64,000 nucleotides of DNA from Acerihabitans sp035013185 (GTDB taxonomy: Bacteria; Pseudomonadota; Gammaproteobacteria; Enterobacterales; Enterobacteriaceae): positions 124,001 to 188,000 of the forward strand of contig NZ_JAYGJO010000001.1 in the NCBI RefSeq assembly GCF_035013185.1, read 5' to 3'. The position numbers and the translations under genes were made by a program. Numbering within the stretch: position 1 is the stretch's first letter; every line of letters starts with the position of its first letter. The notes beneath the pieces were generated by a model. The model saw only the letters and a program-made list of their open reading frames with translations. It made no database searches and was not told the origin of the DNA. Shown piece by piece: positions 36,834 to 44,592 of the stretch.

Positions 36834-37541
36834 ATGAATGGAAACGACCTGGTACCAGAAATAACGCTACCCAAGTCGATGTTGACTTTATTTGATCAGA
36901 TGAAAGAGCCTTATGGCATCAAGGATTTTGAATCACGTTATGTGTATGCTAATAAGGCAGTATTAGCACTTTATGGCGTAAAAAAAATGTCAGAAATAGT
37001 TGGAAAAACGGAGATGGAAATTAACTCAAAATTGGTTGAATACAATGATGCAGGAAAAGAATTTACTCGCCAGGATAAAATAGTCTTTAGTACCGATCAA
37101 TCGTTAAATTCTTTGGAAATCCATCCAGAGGCTGTGGATTACCCGTATATAGCGAATAAAGTACCTTTTAGAGATATCAACAATAAATGTATAGGTGTAT
37201 TAGCCTATGCGAAAAAACTAGAAGTGTATTCCCTTAATGACTATGTTAAAGGCAATATGCCAGGTTCTTTGTTATTAAATAAACCCGACGATTTTTTCAC
37301 CGAACGCCAGTGCGAAATCATGTTTTACCGTTTGCAGGGGTTAAAAGTAAAAGAGGTGGCCAAACGGTTAAATTTAACCGAAAACACCATCAATAATTAT
37401 ATGCAAACATTGTATGATATGGCAAATGTTAACAATCTCAGCGAATTTAAGGAGTTTTGTGAAATGCGGGAATATCATCGTTATTTGCCCAAACGGTTCT
37501 TAAGCAATCAGCACATTGATTTTGGCAGTTCTATCATTTAA
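36834..37541 (+). CDS. PAS-LuxR solo regulator, copy 1
   Basis: 235-aa cytoplasmic protein with an N-terminal PAS-like sensor (about 15-135; TLFDQMKEPYGIKDFESRYV) and a C-terminal LuxR-type helix-turn-helix (about 158-215; DDFFTERQCEIMFYRLQG then VKEVAKRLNLTENTINNYMQ). All six paralogues end with a conserved YHRYLPKRFL tail. PAS4-LuxR solos of this layout are abundant in Photorhabdus and are thought to sense host-derived or other small molecules; the ligand here is unknown. The ATG has a TAGGAGA site. The output half is nearly identical to copy 2 (three differences in about 107 residues), while the PAS half differs widely. Confidence 0.85.
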   Translation: MNGNDLVPEITLPKSMLTLFDQMKEPYGIKDFESRYVYANKAVLALYGVKKMSEIVGKTEMEINSKLVEYNDAGKEFTRQDKIVFSTDQSLNSLEIHPEAVDYPYIANKVPFRDINNKCIGVLAYAKKLEVYSLNDYVKGNMPGSLLLNKPDDFFTERQCEIMFYRLQGLKVKEVAKRLNLTENTINNYMQTLYDMANVNNLSEFKEFCEMREYHRYLPKRFLSNQHIDFGSSII

Positions 37542-37620
37542 CCGGATCCAGGAAGGATAGGATGAAATGACATGCACCCTGATGCTATTGTTATAAAAAA
37601 TGCAAGAGGTCGTGTGTATC

Positions 37621-37634
37621 ACCGAACTCTCGGT
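37621..37634. promoter_or_regulatory. Conserved palindrome upstream of PAS-LuxR gene 2
   Basis: ACCGAACTCTCGGT, the same ACCGA-N4-TCGGT repeat as before gene 1, here 172 bp before the ATG. The extra 84 bp equals twelve units of the heptamer array that follows. Confidence 0.55.
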
Positions 37635-37659
37635 ATTGTAAAATTAAATATAAAAAATC

Positions 37660-37750
37660 AAGTGTTAAGTGTTAAGTGTTAAGTGTTAAGTGTTAAGTGT
37701 TAAGTGTTAAGTGTTAAGTGTTAAGTGTTAAGTGTTAAGTGTTAAGTGTT
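37660..37750 (+). repeat. Heptanucleotide tandem repeat (AAGTGTT) x 13
   Basis: Thirteen perfect consecutive copies of AAGTGTT, followed by a partial AAGT that runs into ATAAAC. The array lies between the shared palindrome and the start of PAS-LuxR gene 2. The equivalent place before gene 1 has a single degenerate unit. A -10-like TATAAA (37754-37759) directly follows, so the array could change promoter geometry. Perfect short-unit arrays of this size usually vary in copy number. Confidence 0.95.
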
Positions 37751-37805
37751 AAGTATAAACAGTCTTGGAATAAAAAACCAACTTATTATCAAAGGGAGAA
37801 TTATT

Positions 37806-38513
37806 ATGGATAAAAAAGACCTGATACCAGAAATAACGTTACCCAAGTCGATGGTGACTTTATTTGATCAGATGAAAGAGCCGTATTGCATTAAAAATGT
37901 AGAATCGCGTTTTGTATATGCTAACCAGGCAATGGTTAATTTGTTTAGAGTAGATAACATTTCTGACCTCATAGGTAACACGGATAAGGAAATAAAATCA
38001 AAATTAGTAGAAGATGAGGAAGTTGCCGGGGAATTTGTTCGACAGGATAGTCTGGTGGTGAGTTCAGAACAATCACTTAACTTACTTGATATCCATCCGC
38101 ATGCGGTCGATTACCCATTTATAACAAATAAAATACCTTTTAGGGATATCAATAATGAATGCATTGGGGTATTAGTTTACGTGAAAAAACTAGAAGTGTA
38201 TTCCCTCAATGATTATGTTAAAGGAAATGTGCCAGGCTCATTGTTATTAAATAAACCTGACGATTTTTTCACCGAACGCCAGTGTGAAATCATGTTTTAC
38301 CGTTTGCAGGGGTTAAAAGTAAAAGAGGTGGCCAAACGGTTAAATTTAACCGAAAACACCATCAATAATTATATGCAGACTTTGTACGACATGGCAAATG
38401 TTAACAATCTCACCGAATTTAAGGAGTTTTGTGAAATACGGGAATATCATCGTTATTTACCCAAACGGTTCTTAAGCAATCAGCACATTGATTTTGGCAG
38501 TTCTATCATTTAG
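37806..38513 (+). CDS. PAS-LuxR solo regulator, copy 2
   Basis: 235 aa, the same layout as copy 1: PAS-like sensor (about 15-135), LuxR helix-turn-helix (about 158-215) and the YHRYLPKRFL tail. The ATG follows an AAAGGGAGA site. The sensor half differs from copy 1 at many positions (for example NVESRFVYANQAMVNLFRV), whereas the DNA-binding half is nearly the same protein and nearly the same DNA, suggesting recent duplication or gene conversion of the output half. Its leader uniquely carries the 13-copy heptamer array, making it a candidate for variable expression. Confidence 0.85.
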   Translation: MDKKDLIPEITLPKSMVTLFDQMKEPYCIKNVESRFVYANQAMVNLFRVDNISDLIGNTDKEIKSKLVEDEEVAGEFVRQDSLVVSSEQSLNLLDIHPHAVDYPFITNKIPFRDINNECIGVLVYVKKLEVYSLNDYVKGNVPGSLLLNKPDDFFTERQCEIMFYRLQGLKVKEVAKRLNLTENTINNYMQTLYDMANVNNLTEFKEFCEIREYHRYLPKRFLSNQHIDFGSSII

Positions 38514-38594
38514 CCGGATCCGGGAGGGAGAGGATGAACGGACATACATCCATTCTGATGCTATTGTTATAAAAAATATGGGTGGCCGAGCATC

Positions 38595-38608
38595 ACCGAA
38601 CTCTCGGC
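38595..38608. promoter_or_regulatory. Conserved palindrome upstream of PAS-LuxR gene 3
   Basis: ACCGAACTCTCGGC, third occurrence of the CCGA-N4-TCGG element with the same flanks (ATC before, ATTGTAAAA after), ending 79 bp before the gene 3 ATG. Confidence 0.5.
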
Positions 38609-38686
38609 ATTGTAAAAATTACAGATAACAAAACTAAGCATTGGCAGTCATTGGGTAAAAAACTTATAATTAAAGTGGGAATTATT

Positions 38687-39391
38687 ATGGATGGTAAAAG
38701 CCTGATACAAGAAATAACGTTACCCAAGTCTGTGGTGACGCTATTTGATCAGATGAAAGAGCCTTATGGCATTAAAAATTTTGAGTCACGTTACGTCTAT
38801 GCAAATCATGCATTACTCAAAGTTTATGGTGTTAATAAAGTGTCCGATCTTGTGGGTAACACTGAGAAGGAAATAAAATCGAAACTGGTTGAGCCTGAAA
38901 ATACTGCTTTAGAGTTTATTCGACAGGACAGGGTAGTATTTAATTTAGATCAGCCACTTAATTCACTCGAGATCCACCCGCTTGCAGTAGATTACCCTTA
39001 TCTCGTAAATAAAGTACCCTTCAGAGATATCAACAACAAATGCATTGGGATCTTAGCCTATGTGAAAAGACTCGACGTGTATTCCACCAACAATTATGTT
39101 AAAGGTAATATGACAGGATCGTTATTACTTAATAAACCAGATGATTTTTTTACCGAGCGGGAGTGTGAAGTGATGTTTTATCGGTTGCAGGGCATGGCGC
39201 CGGCGGCCGTTGCATTGCGACTGGGGTTATCCGAAACACGGTTTAGCCACTGTATGCAAGGGTTATACCTTAAGGCAGGGACAGCAAATTTTGATGATTT
39301 TCAAGCATTTTGCGTAAGTCGTTTTTATCATCGTTATCTACCGGCTAAATTAAGGACCAATAATAAGATTAATCTCTCCGTGGTGAAATAA
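38687..39391 (+). CDS. PAS-LuxR solo regulator, copy 3 (divergent helix-turn-helix)
   Basis: 234 aa. The PAS half is clearly related to copies 1 and 2 (TLFDQMKEPYGIKNFESRYV), but the second half departs from the family after LLNKPDDFFTERECEVMFYR: the helix-turn-helix reads MAPAAVALRLGLSETRFSHC and the tail YHRYLPAKLRTNN. The recognition helix NTINNY of its neighbours is replaced by TRFSHC, so it probably binds another site or no longer binds DNA. The start has a GTGGGA site. A longer frame begins at 38582 but runs through the shared leader. Confidence 0.8.
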   Translation: MDGKSLIQEITLPKSVVTLFDQMKEPYGIKNFESRYVYANHALLKVYGVNKVSDLVGNTEKEIKSKLVEPENTALEFIRQDRVVFNLDQPLNSLEIHPLAVDYPYLVNKVPFRDINNKCIGILAYVKRLDVYSTNNYVKGNMTGSLLLNKPDDFFTERECEVMFYRLQGMAPAAVALRLGLSETRFSHCMQGLYLKAGTANFDDFQAFCVSRFYHRYLPAKLRTNNKINLSVVK

Positions 39392-39616
39392 AAAAGTGGG
39401 CATAACAAGATGACCAATATTTTCGCCTACAATCGTTTTTTACCTGAGTTAGCCCCTCGGCATTTTCCGTGTTTTCGCCTTGCGGCAACGTGAATTATTT
39501 AGTTAAATGTGACTAAAAAACTAGAAAGTAACGTTGTTGTCACCAAAATTTGACGTTATTTTAAGGAGGTATAATTTACTCTATCAAAAACATAAAGTTG
39601 CAATAGGAACCACGCT

Positions 39617-40324
39617 ATGATTGATGAGCATATCATCCCTAATATGATGATTTCCCCTACGCTAACATCGCTGCTTGATCAGTTTACTGAACCCTATGCC
39701 ATAAGGGATAGGTATTCACGTACTGTCTACGCTAATGAGCCGATGCTGCGAATTTATAAGGTCTGTCGTAAAGATGACGTCGTGGGGAAACTGGATAAAG
39801 ACGTGCAGTCATCTTTAATGGCTTATGATAACGTTCCGGATGAATGGGCAATGCAAGACCGGTATGTTATCAACACTAAGGAGAGCATGAGTTTTTTGGA
39901 AGTTCACCCGCGTAGCCAGGATTATCCCTACATTATCACAAAACTACCCTACTATAATGATGAGGGGCTATGCTCGGGTACTGTTGCCATCATTAATGTA
40001 TTAACCACCTATTGTTTAGACGATTTTATTACCGGTGATTTGCCTAGTTCGATGTTATTAACCAAACCGGATGATTTTTTTACCGAAAAAGAGTGCGAGA
40101 TCATGTTTTATCGGATCCAAGGTATGAAATCAAAAGACGTTGCGCAAAAATTGGGTCTATCGGAGAATACTATCTGTAATTATATGCAATCATTATATTA
40201 TAAAACTGGTGCCAGGCAACTTGAAGGTTTTAAACTGTTTTGTAAAGGACGTAATTACCATCGTTACTTGCCTAAACGTTTTTTAAGTCATCATGTTAAT
40301 GGCTATAGTAATCTAATCACCTAA
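39617..40324 (+). CDS. PAS-LuxR solo regulator, copy 4
   Basis: 235 aa, the most distant full-length member in the first group. PAS-like half SLLDQFTEPYAIRDRYSRTV; output half DDFFTEKECEIMFYRIQGMK, then DVAQKLGLSENTICNYMQ, and the tail NYHRYLPKRFLSHH. The ATG has an AGGA site. Its upstream region lacks the CCGA-N4-TCGG element shared by copies 1-3, so it is likely controlled separately. An 11-bp inverted repeat lies about 210 bp after the stop. Confidence 0.85.
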   Translation: MIDEHIIPNMMISPTLTSLLDQFTEPYAIRDRYSRTVYANEPMLRIYKVCRKDDVVGKLDKDVQSSLMAYDNVPDEWAMQDRYVINTKESMSFLEVHPRSQDYPYIITKLPYYNDEGLCSGTVAIINVLTTYCLDDFITGDLPSSMLLTKPDDFFTEKECEIMFYRIQGMKSKDVAQKLGLSENTICNYMQSLYYKTGARQLEGFKLFCKGRNYHRYLPKRFLSHHVNGYSNLIT

Positions 40325-40532
40325 GTTATAAAGCTTATATTGTAAGATGTTGACATATAGATCCAGGGTCTTTTATTACTTAGGTTGTTAAACAGGTTTA
40401 TTTTCCTATTATGATATAGGCAGTGAAATAGGCTGTAGTATTGTAATGTACATATAATACACTCATTAAGGTGAATGCTGTGATGTTATCTTATGATGCG
40501 GCGCGTTGTGGTTTTGGTTGGCGGTAGGCGTG

Positions 40533-40569
40533 GGTAAATCCGGTGGCTGGCTTTGGAACCGGATTTACC
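40533..40569 (+). terminator. 11-bp inverted repeat between PAS-LuxR copy 4 and the chemotaxis gene
   Basis: GGTAAATCCGG / CCGGATTTACC is a perfect 11-bp stem with a 15-nt loop, followed by TTCCAAC. It lies in an otherwise empty 385-bp gap (40325-40709). It could end the upstream transcript or be a regulatory site of the chemotaxis gene; the lack of a T run leaves this open. Confidence 0.5.
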
Positions 40570-40709
40570 TTCCAACAGGGATAAAGAGTATAAAATGGTA
40601 ACTTGATCACAAAGCTGGAAAGAATCATTCAGCATAGGTAAAGGTGCCATTAAGTATGCCGTTAATACTTAGGCAGTGACGTCGCTGCGTTGCCAGTGGA
40701 CTTCTAAAA

Positions 40710-42608
40710 ATGCTTAAAACTACGCAATCCAGGTTCATCACATCACTCAGTCTATTTTTTATAGTAATGATTATCATTACAGTAATCGTTATTCAAATTT
40801 TTGTTTCACCACAATTAAAACGGGCTGAAAGCCAATTAGTAGCCAATCAGGTTGACGGGATTGCCGTAAATATTACCAACCGCCTTAATACGGTTCAGTC
40901 GCAAATTCGCTCAATTACCCAAGTGGTGGCGCAGATGGACAGTAATTCCATCGATCGTCTGTTACCTGCGTTAGTGGATCAATATGGCGATAGTAATGTA
41001 TTTGGTGGTGGCATCTGGCCGCTGCCGAACCAGCGTGATGCCACACGGGCAAAATTCAGTACCTTCTTTGCGCGAAACGAGCAAAACCAGCTTACGGTGA
41101 ATACGTTCTGGAACAGTGCAGAGTCGCCTAACTATTTTGAACAATCCTGGTACCAGGCCGGATTAAAATCGCCAAAAGGACAATGTGTATGGGCTCCTGC
41201 TTATGTTGATAGCGCCAGCAGTGAAGCCCGTACCAATTGCGCCATGGCAATTTATAAAGATGATAAGCCGTGGGGCGTGGCAACCATTGATGTCACCTTG
41301 GGTTTTTTTAATAACCTGGTTAAAAATATGGAGCAGAAGGTCAATGCCAGTATTTTTATCCTGGAGCGCGATGGCACTATCGTGGGAGCCAGTACCCCGG
41401 CAAATGAAAAACTACCCAAGCTGAGTGCGCTCGGTGAGTCCAATCCCCAGGCCCGGCAAATGCAAATCATGCTGGGACAGGTAGGTAACAGCGGTGATTT
41501 GCTTGCGGACTACGATAATGACGGCACCTCGCATACCATGATTTTGCGGGCGATTAAAGGCAGTCCATGGTTTATTGCGACGGACATGCCCACCAGCATG
41601 CTGCTGGCCAGGACCCACGCCATCCTTGCCAGTTTGGGCTGGGTTCAGATACCCATGGCATTGCTGCTGTTGTGTGTCATGATTTTTGCCATCAAGATCG
41701 TTATGCGCCAGTTGGCGGTACTGCATCATAATATCAGCCGACTGTCCGAAGGCGGTGCGGATCTGACGCGTCGGTTACCGCTGGGTAAAAGCCCGGAATT
41801 TAATCGCGTTAACCAGAGTGTTAATCACTTTCTGGATTTTCTGCAAAACCTCCTTAAGCAGGTCGGTGATAGCAGTTTAGCCATTGCCAGCGCGTCGCGT
41901 GAAATCGCCAGCGGCAACCTGGATCTGTCCGCGCGCACCGAAGCACAGGCCAGCTCTATTGAACAGACCGCCGCGTCCATGGCGCAGTTGACCAGCACCG
42001 TGAAGCTGAACGCCGGCAATGCCCAAGACGCCAATCAACTGGCGCGCGACGCGTCGGGAGTCGCAGGCAAAGGGACCCATGTGGTACACCAGATCGTTGA
42101 TACCATGGGATCCATTAACAACTCATCCAAGAAAATTGTCGATATTATTAGCGTTATTGACAGCATTGCCTTTCAAACCAATATCCTGGCATTGAATGCG
42201 GCGGTTGAAGCAGCCCGCGCCGGCGAACAGGGCCGGGGTTTTGCCGTGGTGGCCTCCGAGGTACGTAACCTAGCGCAACGTTCTGCTACTTCTGCCAGGG
42301 AAATCAAGAAACTGATAGAAGACTCGGTGGCGGATATTTCCGTCGGTAGCGATCTGGTGACGACGGCAGGTAGCACCATGGACGAACTGATGAAAGGTGT
42401 GAACAATGTTGCCACGCTAATGGGCGAGATCATGTCATCCAGCCAGGAACAGAGTCTGGGTATCGAGCAAGTCAATATTGCTATTAACCAACTGGACAGT
42501 ACCACACAGCAAAATGCCGCCCTGGTTGAACAGGTGTCCGCCGCGGCGCAATCGATGCAAGAACAAACCTTGCAGTTGGAGACGGTGGTCTCAGGTTTTA
42601 AACTGTAA
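40710..42608 (+). CDS. Methyl-accepting chemotaxis protein with Cache sensor
   Basis: 632-aa transmembrane chemoreceptor. TM1 about 10-32; a large periplasmic sensor (about 33-308) of Cache type with WPLPNQRDATRAKFSTFFAR and a WYQAGLKSPKGQCVWAPAY segment; TM2 about 309-332; HAMP; then the signalling domain with the hairpin tip IDSIAFQTNILALNAAVEA near residue 490. It ends VVSGFKL and lacks the NWETF-type CheR-binding pentapeptide, so it depends on other receptors for efficient methylation. It sits in the middle of the PAS-LuxR cluster. The ligand is unknown; Cache domains often bind amino or organic acids. The Shine-Dalgarno site is weak. Confidence 0.93.
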   Translation: MLKTTQSRFITSLSLFFIVMIIITVIVIQIFVSPQLKRAESQLVANQVDGIAVNITNRLNTVQSQIRSITQVVAQMDSNSIDRLLPALVDQYGDSNVFGGGIWPLPNQRDATRAKFSTFFARNEQNQLTVNTFWNSAESPNYFEQSWYQAGLKSPKGQCVWAPAYVDSASSEARTNCAMAIYKDDKPWGVATIDVTLGFFNNLVKNMEQKVNASIFILERDGTIVGASTPANEKLPKLSALGESNPQARQMQIMLGQVGNSGDLLADYDNDGTSHTMILRAIKGSPWFIATDMPTSMLLARTHAILASLGWVQIPMALLLLCVMIFAIKIVMRQLAVLHHNISRLSEGGADLTRRLPLGKSPEFNRVNQSVNHFLDFLQNLLKQVGDSSLAIASASREIASGNLDLSARTEAQASSIEQTAASMAQLTSTVKLNAGNAQDANQLARDASGVAGKGTHVVHQIVDTMGSINNSSKKIVDIISVIDSIAFQTNILALNAAVEAARAGEQGRGFAVVASEVRNLAQRSATSAREIKKLIEDSVADISVGSDLVTTAGSTMDELMKGVNNVATLMGEIMSSSQEQSLGIEQVNIAINQLDSTTQQNAALVEQVSAAAQSMQEQTLQLETVVSGFKL

Positions 42609-42974
42609 ATAACGCGAGGGGGATAATGGAATAACCCCCATTTATCATAATCAGTTGTGGGTAGTGATGCCTGTGTGGTAATCGCGTTCTTACACATCCC
42701 TTATCCAATGACTGAATAAAAACGGGCCATCGTGGCCCCACTAAGATAAAAATAAGCGCCTTACGGATTTGGTTTGGTTACCAGAACATTGTTGTATTTT
42801 AATATTCCCATATCGTATTATTAAGTTCCGGGTAGTATTGTTAATATATATAATTTGTAAATTTGACATATGAATAATTGTTTGGATATATTCATCTGAA
42901 CTATAGTCTAGTAGATGAACACTCTGGTTGCTGATAACATGCTAAAACATATTGTAATGTGATGGAAGCGACTT
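42609..42974. other. Gap after the chemotaxis gene
   Basis: 366 bp. It contains a GGGCCA-TCG-TGGCCC hairpin at 42724-42738 whose T tract (GTTTTTAT) is on the minus-strand side, so it would terminate leftward transcription although no minus-strand gene is seen to its right. The right half is AT-rich and carries the 19-bp motif shared with the next PAS-LuxR gene. Confidence 0.45.
42881..42899. promoter_or_regulatory. 19-bp motif shared by PAS-LuxR genes 5 and 6 (first copy)
   Basis: TTTGGATATATTCATCTGA occurs here and, identically, at 43748-43766. The distances to the start codons are 75 and 73 bp. It is preceded here by TGAATA, giving a TGAATA...TATTCA inverted pair. It is probably a common operator or promoter part. 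Confidence 0.5.
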
Positions 42975-43691
42975 ATGTCAGCAATCAACTCAAGTGAAAT
43001 AATACCAGAAATAGAGTTGCCGCTGTCGGTAACAAAACTGTTTGATCAGATGCATTATGCTTTTGCCATACGAAATCTTGAGGGGCGGTTAATCTATGGT
43101 AATCCGGCATATCTTGAGTTTTTATGTTTGAAGTCTAAAAATGAAATTGTGGGTAAGTTTGATAAGGACGTTAAAGCACAATTGTTTGAATCAAATGAGG
43201 TTACCGAAGAGTTTGCCAAACAATATCGTCGCGTTTGTCAGGGAGAAAAAACCTTCGCAACACTTGAATTACACCCTCAAGTCATGGGGTATCCTTATAT
43301 ATTCAAAAAAACACCTTACAAAAATAAAGAGGGTAAGTGCATTGGCATAATTGGGAATAATGATATATTGAAAACTAATTCATTAAATGATTATGTTAAA
43401 GGTAATATGTCAGGATCACTTCTGCTCAATAAGCCCGATGATTTTTTTACGGAACGCCAATGTGAAATCTTCTTTTATCTGCTGCAAGGACTCAAGGTAA
43501 AGGAGGTTGCCATCAGGTTGAATCTCTCGGTTAATACCGTTAATAATTATATGCAGACTTTATACGATATGACCGGATCGCGTAATCTTGACGATTTCAA
43601 GGCGTTTTGCGAGCAGCGTAACTATCATCGGTATCTGCCTAAGCGGTTTTTGGAGAGCGAAGCGATCATCTTTGGTCGTTTGATAATGTAA
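42975..43691 (+). CDS. PAS-LuxR solo regulator, copy 5
   Basis: 238 aa. PAS-like half KLFDQMHYAFAIRNLEGRLI; output half DDFFTERQCEIFFYLLQGLK, VKEVAIRLNLSVNTVNNYMQ and the tail NYHRYLPKRFLESEA. Closest to copy 6: the last 95 residues are almost the same, while the sensor halves diverge. The upstream region shares a 19-bp motif with copy 6, not the palindrome of copies 1-3, defining two promoter classes in the cluster. Confidence 0.85.
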   Translation: MSAINSSEIIPEIELPLSVTKLFDQMHYAFAIRNLEGRLIYGNPAYLEFLCLKSKNEIVGKFDKDVKAQLFESNEVTEEFAKQYRRVCQGEKTFATLELHPQVMGYPYIFKKTPYKNKEGKCIGIIGNNDILKTNSLNDYVKGNMSGSLLLNKPDDFFTERQCEIFFYLLQGLKVKEVAIRLNLSVNTVNNYMQTLYDMTGSRNLDDFKAFCEQRNYHRYLPKRFLESEAIIFGRLIM

Positions 43692-43747
43692 TGAACTACT
43701 GTGAATCGTCGGATCACCATCTAGTTATTGTAAGCCGATATTAATTA

Positions 43748-43766
43748 TTTGGATATATTCATCTGA
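43748..43766. promoter_or_regulatory. 19-bp motif shared by PAS-LuxR genes 5 and 6 (second copy)
   Basis: Second identical copy of TTTGGATATATTCATCTGA, ending 73 bp before the copy 6 start. Confidence 0.5.
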
Positions 43767-43839
43767 TTCATTGGCAGTGGATAGATATTTCGGCCATGGT
43801 TTTTTTGTAAAAGAAAGCCTACTCTGTTAGGAGAAAAAT

Positions 43840-44592
43840 ATGTCTCATGTGTGTTCGGATTCCGTAGTACCTGAAGTAGTACCTGAAGTAGTACCTGAAG
43901 TAGTACCTGAAATTAATTTACCCAGTTCATTTACTAAAGTATTTGATCAGGTTAACTATCCCTTTGTGATAAGAAACAAGGAGGGTAGGATGATCTACGC
44001 CAATCAGGCAAGTGCGGAGAGTTTGGGCGTCAAGTCGGTAAATCTTCTGTTGGGAAAACTTGATAGCGAAGTGGATTGTAAACTCTTCAATGCAGAAAAT
44101 GTGGTAGCTGAATTTAACAAACAATATAAACGTACATGGGAAGAGGAAATCATCTTCTCCACATTGGAAATTCATCCCCACTCTCACGATCATCCCTATA
44201 TATTCAAAAAAACACCATTTTATAATGAAAACCACGAGTGCGTAGGTATGTGTGGGTATAATAAGGTTTTGGAACTATATACTTTAAATGATTATGTCAA
44301 AGGTCAAATGCCAGGTTCATTACTGCTGAATAAACCCGATGATTTTTTTACGGAACGCCAATGTGAAATCTTTTTTTATCGGCTGCAAGGACTTAAGGTA
44401 AAGGAGGTCGCAATCAGGTTGAATCTCACAGTTAACACCATCAATAATTATATGCAGACTCTATACGATATGACGGAATCGCGTAATCTTGACGATTTCA
44501 AGGCGTTTTGCGAGCAGCGCAACTATCACCGGTATCTGCCTAAGCGGTTTTTGACCAGTGAGGCCATCACCTTTGGTAGTTCGATAATATAA
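43840..44592 (+). CDS. PAS-LuxR solo regulator, copy 6, with N-terminal VPEV repeat
   Basis: 250 aa. After MSHVCSDS comes a four-fold VPEV/VPEI repeat encoded by a 12-bp tandem repeat, then the PAS-like half (KVFDQVNYPFVIRNKEGRMI) and the usual output half ending NYHRYLPKRFLTSEA. The single VPEI of the other copies (I/VPEI-L-P) corresponds to the last unit, so the repeat is an in-frame expansion. The ATG has a TAGGAGA site. The DNA-binding half matches copy 5 closely. Confidence 0.85.
   Translation: MSHVCSDSVVPEVVPEVVPEVVPEINLPSSFTKVFDQVNYPFVIRNKEGRMIYANQASAESLGVKSVNLLLGKLDSEVDCKLFNAENVVAEFNKQYKRTWEEEIIFSTLEIHPHSHDHPYIFKKTPFYNENHECVGMCGYNKVLELYTLNDYVKGQMPGSLLLNKPDDFFTERQCEIFFYRLQGLKVKEVAIRLNLTVNTINNYMQTLYDMTESRNLDDFKAFCEQRNYHRYLPKRFLTSEAITFGSSII
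43864..43911 (+). repeat. 12-bp tandem repeat (GTAGTACCTGAA) x 4 inside PAS-LuxR copy 6
   Basis: Four perfect copies of GTAGTACCTGAA, each adding four codons (VVPE register) to the N-terminus. Copy-number change keeps the reading frame, so it would alter the length of the N-terminal extension only. Confidence 0.9.

Noticed and set aside
37660..37750. CRISPR-like array
   Set aside because: The units are 7 bp with no spacers, so it is a simple tandem repeat.
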